Notes: generated from the sequence alone by a model not told the origin. Counted from the first letter of the stretch, positions 42,978 through 54,100 are shown. The stretch is 64,000 nucleotides of DNA from Torymus aiolomorphi (GCA_036365515.1 CM070873.1:178760104-178824103); one strand, 5' to 3'. Numbers and translations: made by a program.

Positions 42978-45334
42978 TGTTGCTTTTCTGTATCTTTACA
43001 TTTCCCCGAAGGTTGATGTAACGATAACTTATTCTTTTCTTTTACTTTACCTTGTTGCTCTTCGGATTCATTCGCGTTTTCAAAGACATTATCCGATAAA
43101 TCATCGTTTGTACTTGCATCACTTTCTGTACTATCATAGTTATCAATATTATCTTTATAATCAATACCAATGCATTTAAAATCTCTTTCTATAATATCCA
43201 CATGCCTTACAACAATTATTTTATTATTTATAAGTACTCTATAGCCTACATCGCTATAACCTAACAATATTACCATTTCAGCTTTTTGATCCCATTTAGA
43301 CAATCTTTTTTGTTCCGGTTTTCTTACAAAAACTTTACTCCCGTACAAACGTAAATGTTCGACATTTGGTCTCTTTATAAAAAATATTTCATAAGGTGTT
43401 TTTCTTTCAATCGTATTTGCTAACGTACGATTTTTCAAATACGTCGCGGCACATATTATTTCTGGCCAGTAGCATTTGTGTACTTTTACCTCTGATAGTA
43501 AACATCGCGCTTTATCCATTATCGTTCTATTAAATCTTTCAGCTGTGTCGTTTAATTCGTGCACATACGTCGGACAATTATTAATAATAATACCCTTTTC
43601 TTTGGCAAATTTATAAAACCGATTATTTAAGTATTCTTTCCCGTTATCACATCTCAATATTTTTATTCTTTTTCCGGTTAAATTTTCAGTTTCAATTACA
43701 AATTGAAATAAACAATCAAAAACTTCCTCTTTAGTCTTTATGCAATAAACTTTAGCTATTTTACTATAATCATCAATACAAGAAACGAAATATTTTTCTC
43801 CGTTAAACCCAGTAGTTTTAAAGGGACCGCATACATCCGTATGTATAATTTCTAATATATCTTTCACCTTTGTTCTATTATTAGTAAATGGCAAGTTATG
43901 CATCTTATTTTCAATACAAGTTTTACATTTCATAAATTCAGATTCAAGTTCATTTGGAACGCCCGTTAATAACTGCTGTTTACATATCGTATCCAAATAT
44001 CTAAAATTTACGTGACCTAACACTCTATGCCATCTTTCCTTTTGACTCATGTTATTATTCTGTTCGGCACTATTTACACAACTTATATTCCTTGCCAATT
44101 TACTTTTCATCTTATATGTATCATTAAATTTAAATGCTATTGCAGTTAATTTATTACCACTATCTATAATTTTTGTAACTTTTCCTTTCAAAATTACCGT
44201 ATTCTTATTATACGTTAATTTTCCAACACTTATTAAATTAGCATTCATTTCCTTAGCAAAATAAACGTTATTAATATTAACTTTATTTTGCTTCCCGGAG
44301 GTAACAAAATAAAGAGATAGAGTTCCTATCTTTGTAGCTTTTATAGCTCTATTATCACCGTGATAAATATTTACCGGTTCATTTAAACTAATACATTTGT
44401 CAAAATAATTTTCGTTATTTATAATATGATCAGAACATCCGCTGTCGAGTATCCACTCTATCTCGCTCATACCTGACCTATTTGTTTCGTTGGTGTACGC
44501 AGCGTGTGTCGTCGCTATCCATGCGCTCGCACCTTCGCCGCTCTGTTCGCTCGTGCTTGCTCCTTGTTGTCCATGGAATTTTCCGCGTCCTCTGCCGTAA
44601 TGGCTTCTTCCGGCTGGGCCTCGGCTACGACCATATGTCGATCCTCTCCATGAGCTGCCGTTGCTACCTGCTTGTCCTCCATCTTGGCAAACTCGTGCGA
44701 AATGACCTGGTTTTCCACACTTATAGCAGTTTCCCTTTCTTGCAGTAAATACATTCGTACTTCTCTCGTTATGCTCCTTTCGATTCTTCATTTCAGCTAG
44801 CTTAATTTTGTTTCTTATGTAATCAGCCGTTTCTTCTTCTTCTTCCAATGTATCAACCAAATCACCTATATAACTGTATGATTCTGGTAACGTGTTGAGC
44901 ATATAATTCAATTTTTCTTTTTCGCTTATTTTAGCACCCGCGCCTTTTAATTCGTTTACTACTTTTTCAAAATCACTGAAAAATGCCTCGGAATCACTAT
45001 AGTTTCTCAATCTTAATTTCTCCAGTCTATTCCCGCAGACTATTTGTAACGCCGTTGATTCTTTTAAATACATACTGTCTAGCTTCTTCATAATTTTGTA
45101 TGCTATTTCTTCTTCACAAACAAATTCTAATTGTTTATCTGATATCGCACTATAAATTATATTTATTGCTTTCAAATCATTCTGTTTCCATTCTTCTACT
45201 TTGTCTGTTTCACTCTTTTCTCTTTCTATCACAATTTCACATTTTTTGAGCTTCATGTACATTTGGATCCTCCTTTTCCCCATACTGTAGTTTCCGCCAT
45301 CGAATACTGGTATTGTTATATCTTTTCTTTCCAT
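42932..45334 (-). CDS. copia Gag-protease-integrase ORF, 800 aa
   Basis: Gag with one zinc knuckle (Cys203, Cys206, His211, Cys216 in CYKCGKPGHFARVC). Protease with Asp297-Ser-Gly in WILDSGCSDHI. Pre-integrase zinc site (His436, His441, Cys470, Cys473). Integrase catalytic Asp500, Asp563 and Glu599 with 35 residues between the last two. It ends in a hydrophilic linker, then a stop at 42932 while the RT part continues in another frame with 46 bases of overlap. This half is uninterrupted and all active-site residues are present. Confidence 0.92.
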   Translation of the reverse strand: MERKDITIPVFDGGNYSMGKRRIQMYMKLKKCEIVIEREKSETDKVEEWKQNDLKAINIIYSAISDKQLEFVCEEEIAYKIMKKLDSMYLKESTALQIVCGNRLEKLRLRNYSDSEAFFSDFEKVVNELKGAGAKISEKEKLNYMLNTLPESYSYIGDLVDTLEEEEETADYIRNKIKLAEMKNRKEHNERSTNVFTARKGNCYKCGKPGHFARVCQDGGQAGSNGSSWRGSTYGRSRGPAGRSHYGRGRGKFHGQQGASTSEQSGEGASAWIATTHAAYTNETNRSGMSEIEWILDSGCSDHIINNENYFDKCISLNEPVNIYHGDNRAIKATKIGTLSLYFVTSGKQNKVNINNVYFAKEMNANLISVGKLTYNKNTVILKGKVTKIIDSGNKLTAIAFKFNDTYKMKSKLARNISCVNSAEQNNNMSQKERWHRVLGHVNFRYLDTICKQQLLTGVPNELESEFMKCKTCIENKMHNLPFTNNRTKVKDILEIIHTDVCGPFKTTGFNGEKYFVSCIDDYSKIAKVYCIKTKEEVFDCLFQFVIETENLTGKRIKILRCDNGKEYLNNRFYKFAKEKGIIINNCPTYVHELNDTAERFNRTIMDKARCLLSEVKVHKCYWPEIICAATYLKNRTLANTIERKTPYEIFFIKRPNVEHLRLYGSKVFVRKPEQKRLSKWDQKAEMVILLGYSDVGYRVLINNKIIVVRHVDIIERDFKCIGIDYKDNIDNYDSTESDASTNDDLSDNVFENANESEEQQGKVKEKNKLSLHQPSGKCKDTEKQHCKFRENLRVIGKVL

Positions 45335-45530
45335 TTCGTCTTGTTGATTATTCTCGAATGTTCCTTCGTGTTCGGAATCTTCTTCTTCCTGCTTGACCTT
45401 CGGTGTTGTGGCTTCTTCCTTCGACTTGAGCGTTCTTTCGTGCTCGGAGTCTTTTTCTTCCCTTTTGTCAGGCGTCTTGATATAAGCACTCTATCTTTTC
45501 CCGAAGGTTAAGATAGAGAGCTGAGAAAGA

Positions 45531-45547
45531 ACCACGCTCTACTACCA
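45531..45547 (-). other. copia primer-binding site, initiator-Met tRNA type
   Basis: Read on the minus strand directly after the 5' LTR: TGGTAGTAGAGCGTGGT. It resembles the complement of the 3' end of animal initiator-Met tRNA (TGGTAGCAGAG...TGGTT), with one mismatch in the first eleven bases. Confidence 0.7.
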
Positions 45548-45842
45548 TGTTGAATAAAGGACACACAAATTGGATATAATAAAAGAGTTTATTTAATGAA
45601 CTTAAGCTAAGATACAGTATGACTACACTCGGCGCGGGCCATTCTCGGTCTGACGACAAGTTTGCAGGAGCGTCGCGCTCGCTCGTCGGCTCTCACACGT
45701 TATGGGGTGGGGAGACACACATGTGTACATACGTGTGTCGCGCGCTGTCTGTAGCTCACGTTCCCGTATGGGAACTTGAACTCTCAGGTTCCTTTCGCAT
45801 GGAACCTGAGCACTGTACAATATAATATGTATATTTTCAACA
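45548..45842 (-). repeat. copia 5' LTR
   Basis: 295 bp. Same termini as 41503-41782. Confidence 0.93.
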
Positions 45843-45847
45843 ATAAA
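45843..45847. repeat. 5-bp target-site duplication ATAAA (right of copia)
   Basis: Second copy of the target; the gypsy integrase frame resumes beyond it. Confidence 0.88.
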
Positions 45848-47143
45848 TATTTAATAATATTCGAAGATCTATTTTAAAAATATATAATCTGCTCGCCGTG
45901 TAAAAACAGAAAAGCAAACTTTATAGTAAAAGAATTAGAAAAACTATGCATAAATTACGGCACACCAGAAGTTTTCGTGTCAGACAACGCGAAAGAATTC
46001 AAAAGCGGCATACTAAAGAACTTTTTAACTGAAAGTGCGATAAAACACGAATTTACGCCAACGTATCACCCACAAAGCAATCCCGTAGAAAGAGTAAATA
46101 GAGATATTAAAATAAAAATAACAGCATATATAAACGAAACACACAAAGAATGGGATAAATACATCGCGCAATTTCAATTCGCACACAGCACAGACGTGCA
46201 CAGCACGACTGGAAAAACCCTGGCTTTCTTAATTTTTGGTAGAGAATTACGAGCAGCCAAATGCTGGAAACGCGAAGCGGAAAACAACACAGAAAGAACA
46301 GACACGCGCGAAACATTTAACACGCTGCGCGAGTCACAAGACGAAGAAGACAACGCAACACATAATTACAACACGTGCAGCAACAATAAAAATAAACGCG
46401 ACAATGACATAAACAACGAAAACAACACAAAATAGAGCAAAAATAACGCGGTAAGAGAATTCGAGACACAAAATAATCCTAGCACTGATCCTAGTGCGAA
46501 AAGCATTCAAAAAGGGGCAAACAGGATAGGAAAATTAGAACACGTATACGATGATACGATGAACCAAATCGAGAAAGCCAAGGGAAAGTACGAGGAACAT
46601 TATAATAAAGGCAAACGCGAAGAAACATTTAAATCAGGCGATACGGTATAGAAAATTGACCGAGAGTTATCGAATGCGAGCAAAGATATAAGCGCGAAAC
46701 TGAACACACATTATACCGGACCATTGAAAATTGTACGTGAAGCGGGCAAAGATATGTACGTAATTTCAGAGAAGGGAAAAACGCTCAAAAATGCACACCG
46801 TGCAAAAGACTTCAAAAGATGCAACGGAGTAAATAACAATCAACTAACGGAAAGGGAAGAAGACACCATAACACCACAACCGATGAAGAAAAAACCCGGA
46901 AGGCCAAGAAAAAGTTCACCGCGGCCAAGTGCCACAGCGAAGGAGCAAGCAGACGAGAACACCGAACAGATACATAACACCCAAGCTCCCGCGACAAGGG
47001 AAGAGGAGCGAGAGAGACAAGACGCCCCCACCTCACCGCCCACCCAAAATGAAAGCCGTGACACGAGAGAGCCCAGTAGGCCAAGCACCTTAGCGCGCGA
47101 CGCATTGGCACGCAACAAAAAAACACACCATGGCAGAAAATAG
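45848..47143 (+). pseudogene. gypsy integrase, catalytic and C-terminal parts, with AT-hook tail
   Basis: The second catalytic Asp (EVFVSDNAKEFKS) and Glu (NPVERVNRDIK) are present. One frame then runs on with two in-frame TAG codons (46433-46435 and 46649-46651). After them comes a GPY/F-like region (KLNTHYTGPLKIVREAGKDM) and a Lys/Pro-rich tail with an AT-hook core KKKPGRPRKSSP. The tail continues as a disordered Glu/Thr/Pro segment to 47143. The first stop falls in a linker; the second sits where family members usually have an aromatic residue after GD.V, so TGG to TAG is likely. Confidence 0.82.
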
Positions 47144-48139
47144 CACCGCAAACGGCAAACCGCGAGAAATATCGCGAACAATAGTCATACAGTGCACAGT
47201 GCGAGATGCTGCAACCCAAACGGACGAGCAAATAGGAAAAGGCGCCATACCGCGAACAGGAGCGCGAACAGCAACGCGCAACGAATTGCGCAGGATACAG
47301 CGTGAATACAGAGAGGAGAAACAGAAAAAGAAGAAAGAAGAAGAAGAGTGGAAAGAAATGCGCGAAACATACAAAAAAGAAATAGAAGAGGACTACGCAA
47401 ACAGTTAGAGGAAGTGAAGGATAAAAGAGTAAGTAAATACAGAGGAGAACGCGCACTAGAAATATTGGAGCGGGAAAAGAAAGAAGAAGAAGCCGCCGAG
47501 CTCCAGAAAATGATCCAGGAGTATAAAACATTCTACAAGGAAAAACTAATAGAAGAAGAGCAAGAGAAGGAAGAAGAACAGCAGAAGCAGAGAATACTGC
47601 AAGAGTTCCTAAAAAGAAAACCAATGATAGATGACGAGGTAAGAAAGGAAATGCAGCAGCAGAAAGCCGCCATGAACGCATTAGAAAAGCGCGGCAACAA
47701 CATCGCGAAGGAAATCGAGGAAAGGCAGCGAGATGACGAATGGGCACGCCAACGAAGAATCCGCGAGAGAGCAGCGAAAGCGAAATAGAAGCAAGGAAAC
47801 AAGCTAGTTCCACGAAAAAAGGCGGAGGCGGCGTACGCAGTAGCGCGCCACTCTGAAACCGATGACAACAACAGCACAGATACAGCGGTGGCGCATGAGA
47901 AGAAGCGCGACACACAGCGTGACGTAAACAGAAGCCAGGTAACAAAGCAAGATTGCGCGTGGAAATTCGTCGATCGCGAATTGCAAAACAGGACCAACGA
48001 AGAATTTAAAAGAAGAAAAGAGGAAGAGAGGCGACGATGTGAGGACGCAATGCTACTATCAGGGCAATGGATGCCACGTACGTACGAACAACGGCAACGA
48101 CTCCAACACCTACGTGAAGAAAGAAAAAAGAAGAAATGA
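47130..48139 (+). pseudogene. gypsy ORF3: charged coiled-coil protein, broken
   Basis: Starts at ATG 47130 in a strong context (CACCATGG), overlapping the end of pol by 14 bases. The product would be ~335 residues, extremely rich in Glu, Lys, Arg and Gln with long heptad-like helices (LEILEREKKEEEAAELQKMI, EEEQEKEEEQQKQRILQEFL). No signal peptide or membrane segment is seen, so it is not an env. A frame change lies near 47385-47405, and one in-frame TAG at 47786-47788. I do not recognise the family; its placement after pol makes it an accessory gene of the retroelement. Confidence 0.6.
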
Positions 48140-48639
48140 GAAAAAAGCGTGAAATTAAAAAGAACAGTAGCGAATAAGTGTGTGACATATATTATATTTA
48201 AAATTAACATTAAGTTTAAGACAAGCGCAACGTAATAAAAAAAAAAAAAGAAAATGCGTAACAATATATATGCAAAAGAAAAATTAGCAATAAAAAGTTT
48301 TATATACATCAAAGCGTTCGAATCCCGTGTTAACTAAAAAAAAACCGAATAAGAGAGAGAGAGAGAAAGAGGTCGACATGCACTTGAAAATAAGTATGTG
48401 TGTGTGCAATAAATATAAATGCAAAAAAAAAATTTTTTCAACCAAAATACACCCAACGAAAACAAAAATAAAATGAAAAAAAAACACACACATATACTAG
48501 ATACAAAAAAAGGAGTGCAAGTCAAGCACAAATTCGTCGTAGCGATATATTAGGAACACAAGGGTGCATGAGGCAAATCCGCCCGCGTAAGCGTGCACTC
48601 GCGCCCCTCACACGTTCGGAACCAGAGGGGGGGGGGCTT
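48140..48639 (+). other. gypsy 3' non-coding region and polypurine tract
   Basis: A-rich sequence without coding signal. It ends in an AGAGGGGGGGGGGCTT run (about 48624-48639) directly before TGTGACGG, as a polypurine tract lies before a 3' LTR. Confidence 0.55.
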
Positions 48640-48809
48640 TGTGACGGAAATGTAACTCCACACACACACCCGCGTACTAACAGTACACGTAACATTCATA
48701 CACACAAATACACGGCCAGCAGAATCGAGCAGCGAGGCAGCAGGAGCTGCGCGCGAGCGACACGCACACAAGAAGCGACAGGGAAAGTAAATAAATAAGG
48801 AATTAGAGA

Positions 48810-48810
<1 letters not shown>

Positions 48811-48884
<74 letters not shown>

Positions 48885-48945
48885 AGAGAGAGAGGGAGAG
48901 AGAGAGAGACAGAGAGAGAGACAGAGAGAGAGACAGAAGAGAGAA
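48811..48945. repeat. (GA)n microsatellite
   Basis: About 135 bp of GA repeat with GGG and CAG interruptions, inside the candidate 3' LTR. Long Leu/Ser readings on the other strand come from this tract. Confidence 0.93.
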
Positions 48946-49285
48946 GAGGAGCAGGAGAAATGATGAAACGGGCAGTTCGGCCCAGGGCGCGAAAGCGAGC
49001 GATTTGGCAGCGCGAGGATCTACCGCGCCCAAGCCAACCAGAGGGGAGAAAGAGAAAGGGGCTCTACGGCGACGACGATCGTCACGACCGTCGCGGCGAG
49101 CCAGCGGAGGACGCAAGAGGAGGACAGCAGCTAGGGTGCCCACACTCCCCGCTCCTAGTCTGACGCCGAGCGAGCTTGCCCTCGAGGCTACGGGACGAAC
49201 GGCCGCGCCGCCCGGGGGCATCTATCGAGACCGGGAGCCCCGTGCGCAGCGCCGCTGAGACCCGGCCCGTGTATCTTGGATGCGC

Positions 49286-49290
49286 CGACG
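49286..49290. repeat. 5-bp target-site duplication CGACG (left)
   Basis: Matches 50010-50014. Confidence 0.8.
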
Positions 49291-50009
49291 CACACTGGGG
49301 CCGAAAGGTTCAAAACCACCTAGAGGTCATAATTCTCAACCGAATTTGAAAATTTAAAAACAGGAACTTTGGTGACAAAATACCAAAGACCGCTACGAAG
49401 CCTAATTTTGAAAATATGAACCTATAAACCTAATTTATAACCTACAACCCCAAAATTTACACTTGTGATTCCCAAAAATGCTATAAAACTTCAATTTATA
49501 AGTCCTTGACACATGCTCTCTTAACCTTGATTCATAAAATTGGTCTACAGATTAAGTCTTGGGCCATTCTGTCGGAAATAGTGTATATTATTAGGATATA
49601 CATTGTATGTGGTTTAAATAACATTTTTCTCTTTTTTATAGCTGATTTTGGCCTCAGAAGCCACTAGGTGTAAGACCCCCTTAAGACTTATGAGGTTAGG
49701 GCTTATAGGTTTAGAGTTTATGAGTGCATGGCTTACTGGATCAAAGGTCAAGAGTTCACGAGTAAAGGGCTTACAAATTAAAGGTTTATCGTATTTTTGG
49801 GATTTGCAGGTCAAAAATTGAATTGATTGGTTGATGTGATAGGATTATATGACTCCTTAGATTTATAGGTTAATTTTTTGGAAAATCTGGCTTCGTAGGG
49901 CTCTTCGATATTTGATAACGAATGTTCCTAAGCAAAAATTTTCAGATTCCGTTGAGAATTGCGACCTCTAGGTGGTTTTGAACCAAAAAATCCGTATGGC
50001 CCCAGTGTG
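49291..50009. mobile_element. Transib-like non-autonomous element, 719 bp
   Basis: The ends are CACACTGGGGCC and its inverse, in ~65-75-bp inverted repeats that include TTCAAAACCACCTAGAGGTC. The left copy lacks about 10 bases near the end. A 5-bp GC-rich duplication CGACG flanks it. Terminal CAC, a near match to CACWRTG, and 5-bp GC-rich duplications point to Transib. The AT-rich interior has no transposase. Confidence 0.7.
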
Positions 50010-50014
50010 CGACG
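50010..50014. repeat. 5-bp target-site duplication CGACG (right)
   Basis: Second copy of the Transib-like target. Confidence 0.8.
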
Positions 50015-50666
50015 GCGACCGCGTCAAGCCTCCGAGACGCCCCGCTAGCTCCTGGCCCGCCGGAACCGAGGAGTCTGTGTGCGGCTTGCCGAGTGACCGG
50101 CCCACTTGTTATCAGCGCGCAGACGATGGCCGTGTCGAGCCTCCCGGATGCCCCGCTTGTACCTGGCCCGCCGAAGAGAGACACCCGGAGCCTCGCAGTT
50201 TGTAAGTGCTCTTGTTGTACACGCCAGCGGACCGAGCGTTATCCGATCGATCTCTCTCTCTCAGTCGCGGCCGCGGACACGAGGCGCGTTAAGATTCGTA
50301 CTTGGAACTCTTCCGAGCTCCGTGTTCCTCGCAGAAAACTGCGCCGTTCTCCGCGTACCCGTCCGCGCGCACCCGCGCTTGCGTCGTACTCCGCAGGACT
50401 GTAGCGAGGGCTAGAGTGTGATCTGGGGCGTACCGCGGCGATCATCGACGCGTGAATGTACGCGCTGAACGCGGCGGCCAAAACCCTGTAAACTCATGTA
50501 AATAAAAACCCTCTTTATAAGTGCATTTCGAGTTAGCGCGTATTGATTTCGTAGGCGTAGTTACCCTTCCCTCCTGCGAACTTTGCATGACTTTTCAGAG
50601 AAACTTCGCGAGGCAGCAAACCAGATATTCCAGAAAGCTGTCGACAGGGACCCGCGACCATGGTCG

Positions 50667-50801
50667 GGTAGAGGCGAACGCCCCGTCTCTTTGTGCGTTG
50701 GTAGTCTGACCGTGCGATCTCTCGACCTGGAGAGAGAGAAAACTCCTGGGCGGAAAATTCCGCCCATTGCACGCGAGCATCGGTCAGATAACCACGTCAC
50801 A
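50667..50801 (-). repeat. right 135-bp inverted repeat of the gypsy-type unit
   Basis: Inverted partner of 37432-37566, about 96-97% identical by eye. Confidence 0.9.
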
Positions 50802-50805
50802 GCGG
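50802..50805. repeat. 4-bp target-site duplication GCGG (right)
   Basis: Second copy; the MITE arm continues beyond it. Confidence 0.75.
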
Positions 50806-51194
50806 AAAACATACCTAAATTAAAAAGCAGCTTTATCAGTACTGAAAATTGCCTATTAGGATGTTTTACCTCTCAGACGAACTCAAATATACACGTTTAG
50901 AAGCATTTTACAAAATTCTTCAATTTTTACAAATTCGGTAGGTGAGTTTTCAGGTAAAATCTCATGCACAAATTTCCATAAATTGAAAAATTATGTAAAA
51001 TGCTTTTAAACATGTACATTTGAGTTCATCTGGTTGATCAAACATCCTAACAGGCAATTTCCAATAATGATAAAGCTGCTTTATCATTTAGATAAGCTTT
51101 CCGCAGCATCTATAGCAGAATCGCAGGTGCGATATTGACATGAGATCTCACCTGAGATGTCAGCTGAGATCTCACCTGAGATTTTTTAGTAGGG

Positions 51195-54100
51195 ACATGC
51201 ACAGTAGGTGATAAAGAACTCAAACTTGTACACGTACATTTTCTATTTAAACTTTAAAAATAAAAGCTTCCTTGCACAGGCGATTAAACGAAAACTATTC
51301 TGACGTGCACCTCTAATCAATTCAAGCCAGCCGCCGAGCTTTCGTTTTGATATTTTCATTATAACAGTGCTTTATTACATATATAGTTGGTAATAACTAA
51401 ATCACGTGCGCTCAAGTGCATTTTCTATAGAATCCTTAAAAATAAAGGCTGCCTTGCAAAGGCGATTAAGCGCAAGCTAGTCGGACCTGTTATTCCTACC
51501 CGATTCAAGCCAGGCGCCGAGCTTTCGTTCTGATATTCTCATTACAACAGGACTTTAGCGCCATGCACAGTAGGTGATGAAGGAATCGTGCTTGCATAAG
51601 TGCATTTTCTATTGAAAACTTAAAAATAAGGCTGTATTTCGTAGGCGACTAAGTTAAACCTAGTCGAATGTGTACCTCTAATCAATTCTAGCAAGCCGCC
51701 GAGCTTGCACTATGATACGCTCATTGTAACAGAGTTTCAGCTACATGCACAGTAGGTGATGAAGGAATGCTTGAATTAGTGCTTTTGCATCTGAAACCTC
51801 AATAATAATTACTGCCCTACGCCGAAGATTAAGCGAAACATAGTCGAACGTGTGTCACTAATCAATTCAAGCAAGCCGCCCAGCTTTCCTTCTGATTCCC
51901 TCATTATAAGTGGACCTTAGCTCCATGCACAGTAGGTGATAAGTAATCAATCTTGTTTAAGAGCATTATCTATTGAAACCTTAAAAATAAAAACTACCTC
52001 GCGCAGGTAATTAGGCGAAGACTAGTCGAACGTGTACTTTCTACCGATTCAAGCCAGGAGCTGAGCTTTCGTTTTTATATTCTCATATAGCTTCAGCTAT
52101 ATGCACTGTAGGTGATAAAGTAATCACGCGTGTACAAGTGCATTATCTACTGCATACTCAAATATAGTCTTCCTTGCTCAGGCGATTAAGCGAAACCTGT
52201 CGAACGTGTGCCTCTAATCAATACAAGCAAGTTGCCGAGCTTTCATTTTAATTTTCTCATTATAACAGAGCTTCTGCTACATGCAAGTAGGTGATATGGT
52301 AATCAAGCGCGCCCAAGTGTATTTTCTATTGAAACCTCAAAAATGAAGGTTACCTTTACTTACCTTGCGCCGGCGATTAAGAGAAAACTAGTCGAACGTG
52401 TACCTTTAATCAATTGAAGCCAGCCACCCAGTTTTTGTTCTGATACTCTCATTATAAGAGGACTTTAGATCCACGAACAGTAGGTGATAAAGTAATGGGG
52501 CTTGCACAAATGCATTTTCTATTGAAACCTTAAAAATAAAGGCTACCTCGCGCAGGCCATTAAACGAAATCTAGTCGGACCTGCTCTTTCAACCAATTGA
52601 AGCCAGGCGCCGAGCTTTCGTTCTGACATTCTCATTATCACAGAGCTTCAGCAACATGCACAGTAGATTATAAATTAATCGGGCAAATAAATTCACAGAT
52701 GTATTTCCTATTGAAACCTTAAAAATAAAGTCGTGCAGGCGATTTAGCGAAAACTAGTCGGACGTGTGCTTTCAACCGTTTGAAGCCACGCATAGAGCTT
52801 TCGTTCTGATACTCTCATTATAACAGGACTTTAGCTCCTTGCACAGTAGGTAATGAAGGAATCGTGCTTGCACAAGTGCATTTTAAATTGAAACCTTAAA
52901 AATAAACTCTGTCTTTCGTAGGCGATTAACTAAAACCTTGTCGAATGTGTACATCTAATCAATTCTATCAAGCCGCCTAGCTTGCACTCTGATACGCTCA
53001 TTGTAACAGAATTTCAGCTACATGCACAGTAGGTGATGAAGGAATCGTGCTTGCATTAGTGCTTCTTCATCTAAAACCTTAAAAATAATTGCTGCCCTGC
53101 GCCGGAGATTAAGCGAAACCTGGTCGAACGAGTGTCACTAATCAATTCAAGCAAGCTGCCCAGCTTTCGTTTTGATTCTATCATTATATGTGGCTTTAGC
53201 TCCAGGCACAGTAGGTGATAACTAATCGATCTTGCATAAGAGCATTTTCAATTGAAACCTTAAAAATAAAGACTAACTTCCGCAGGTGATTAAGCGAAAA
53301 CTAGTCGGACGTGTACTTTCTACCGATTCAAGCCAGGCGCTGAGCTTTCGTTTTTATATTCTCATTATAACATAGCTTCAGCTATATTCACCGTAGGTGA
53401 TAAAGATATCACGCGTATACAAGTGCATTATCTACTGCATACTCAAAAATAAAGTCTGCCTTGCCCAGGCGATTAAGCGAAACCTAGTCGAACGTGTTTT
53501 CCTACCGATTAAAGCCAGGCGCCGAGCTTAGGTTTTGATATTCTCATTATAACAGAGCTTCAGCAACATGCACAGTAGGAGAAAGAATAATCGGGTTTGC
53601 TAAAGAGCATTTTCTATCGAAACCTTAAAAATAAAGGCTACCTCGCGCAGGCTATTAAAACGAAAAATAGTCGGACCTGTTCTGCCAACCAATTGAAGCC
53701 AGGCGCCGAGCTTTCGCTCTGACATTCTCATTATAACAGAGCTTCAACAACATGCACAGTAGATTATAACTTAATGGGGCTTGAACAGATGCATTTTCTA
53801 TTGAAACCTTATAAATAGAGCCACCTCGCGCAGGTGATTAAGCGCAAACTATTCGGACGAGTACTTTCTACCGATTCAAGCCAGGCGCTGAGCTTTCGTT
53901 TTTATATTCTCATTATAACATAGCTTCAGCTATATGCACTGTAGGTGATCAAGTTATCACGCGTGTACAAGTGCATTATCTACTGCATACTGAAAAATAA
54001 AGTCTTCCTTGCTCAGGAGATTAAGGAAACCCTGTCGAACGTGTGCCTCTAATTAATACAAGGAAGTTGCCGCGCTTTCGTTTTGATTTTCTCATTATAA

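Larger units (their letters stand above)
41503..45842 (-). mobile_element. Ty1/copia element, 4,340 bp, with two LTRs
   Basis: It has direct LTRs of 280 and 295 bp (TGTTGA...TTTTCAACA), an ATAAA duplication, a minus-strand gag-pol, a tRNA primer site next to the 5' LTR and a short purine tract (AAGGAGGCG) before the 3' LTR. The LTRs differ by a few substitutions and two small indels, so the insertion is not brand new. Pol is defective (see gene entries). Confidence 0.95.
37432..50801 (+). mobile_element. Ty3/gypsy-type unit bounded by inverted repeats, 13,370 bp including nested inserts
   Basis: It carries gag, protease, RT, RNase H and integrase of Ty3/gypsy type in order, plus a third ORF. 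The ends are TGTGACGTGGTTACC and its inverse, 135 bp each, with four or five mismatches, flanked by GCGG. A normal retrotransposon would have direct LTRs. Here a candidate 3' LTR (48640-50801) is seen, but no direct 5' copy, and no primer-binding site follows the left end. Copia and a Transib-like MITE are inserted within. The genes are multiply broken. Confidence 0.8.
48640..50801 (+). repeat. candidate gypsy 3' LTR containing a Transib-like insert
   Basis: Begins TGTGACGG after a purine tract and ends ACGTCACA before the GCGG duplication, giving 7-bp inverted termini. AAATAAAAACC near 50498 can serve as polyadenylation signal. Without the 719-bp insert and its duplication it would be ~1.44 kb. 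No direct 5' copy is present in the window, so the assignment rests on termini and position only. Confidence 0.55.
37314..51194. mobile_element. palindromic MITE (~507 bp) split by the gypsy-type unit
   Basis: The left arm starts CCCTAATGAAAAATCTCAGG and the right end, reversed, starts CCCTACTAAAAAATCTCAGG. Both contain repeated CTCAGGTGAGATCTCA motifs. Without 37432-50801 and one GCGG, the left arm continues GCGGAAAACATACCTAAATT, in line with the reversed right arm at GCGGAAAGCTTATCTAAAT, and the pairing extends to a centre near 50945. The whole is thus a foldback MITE inserted in satellite C. Its own target duplication is not clear. Confidence 0.75.

Noticed and set aside
46812..47945. 377-aa Cys/Phe/Leu-rich minus-strand frame, superficially like a membrane protein
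   Set aside because: Mirror of the charged gypsy ORF3 and integrase tail; hydrophobic composition follows from the opposite-strand codons.
48550..49221. Leu/Ser-repeat minus-strand frame
   Set aside because: Caused by the (GA)n microsatellite within the candidate LTR.
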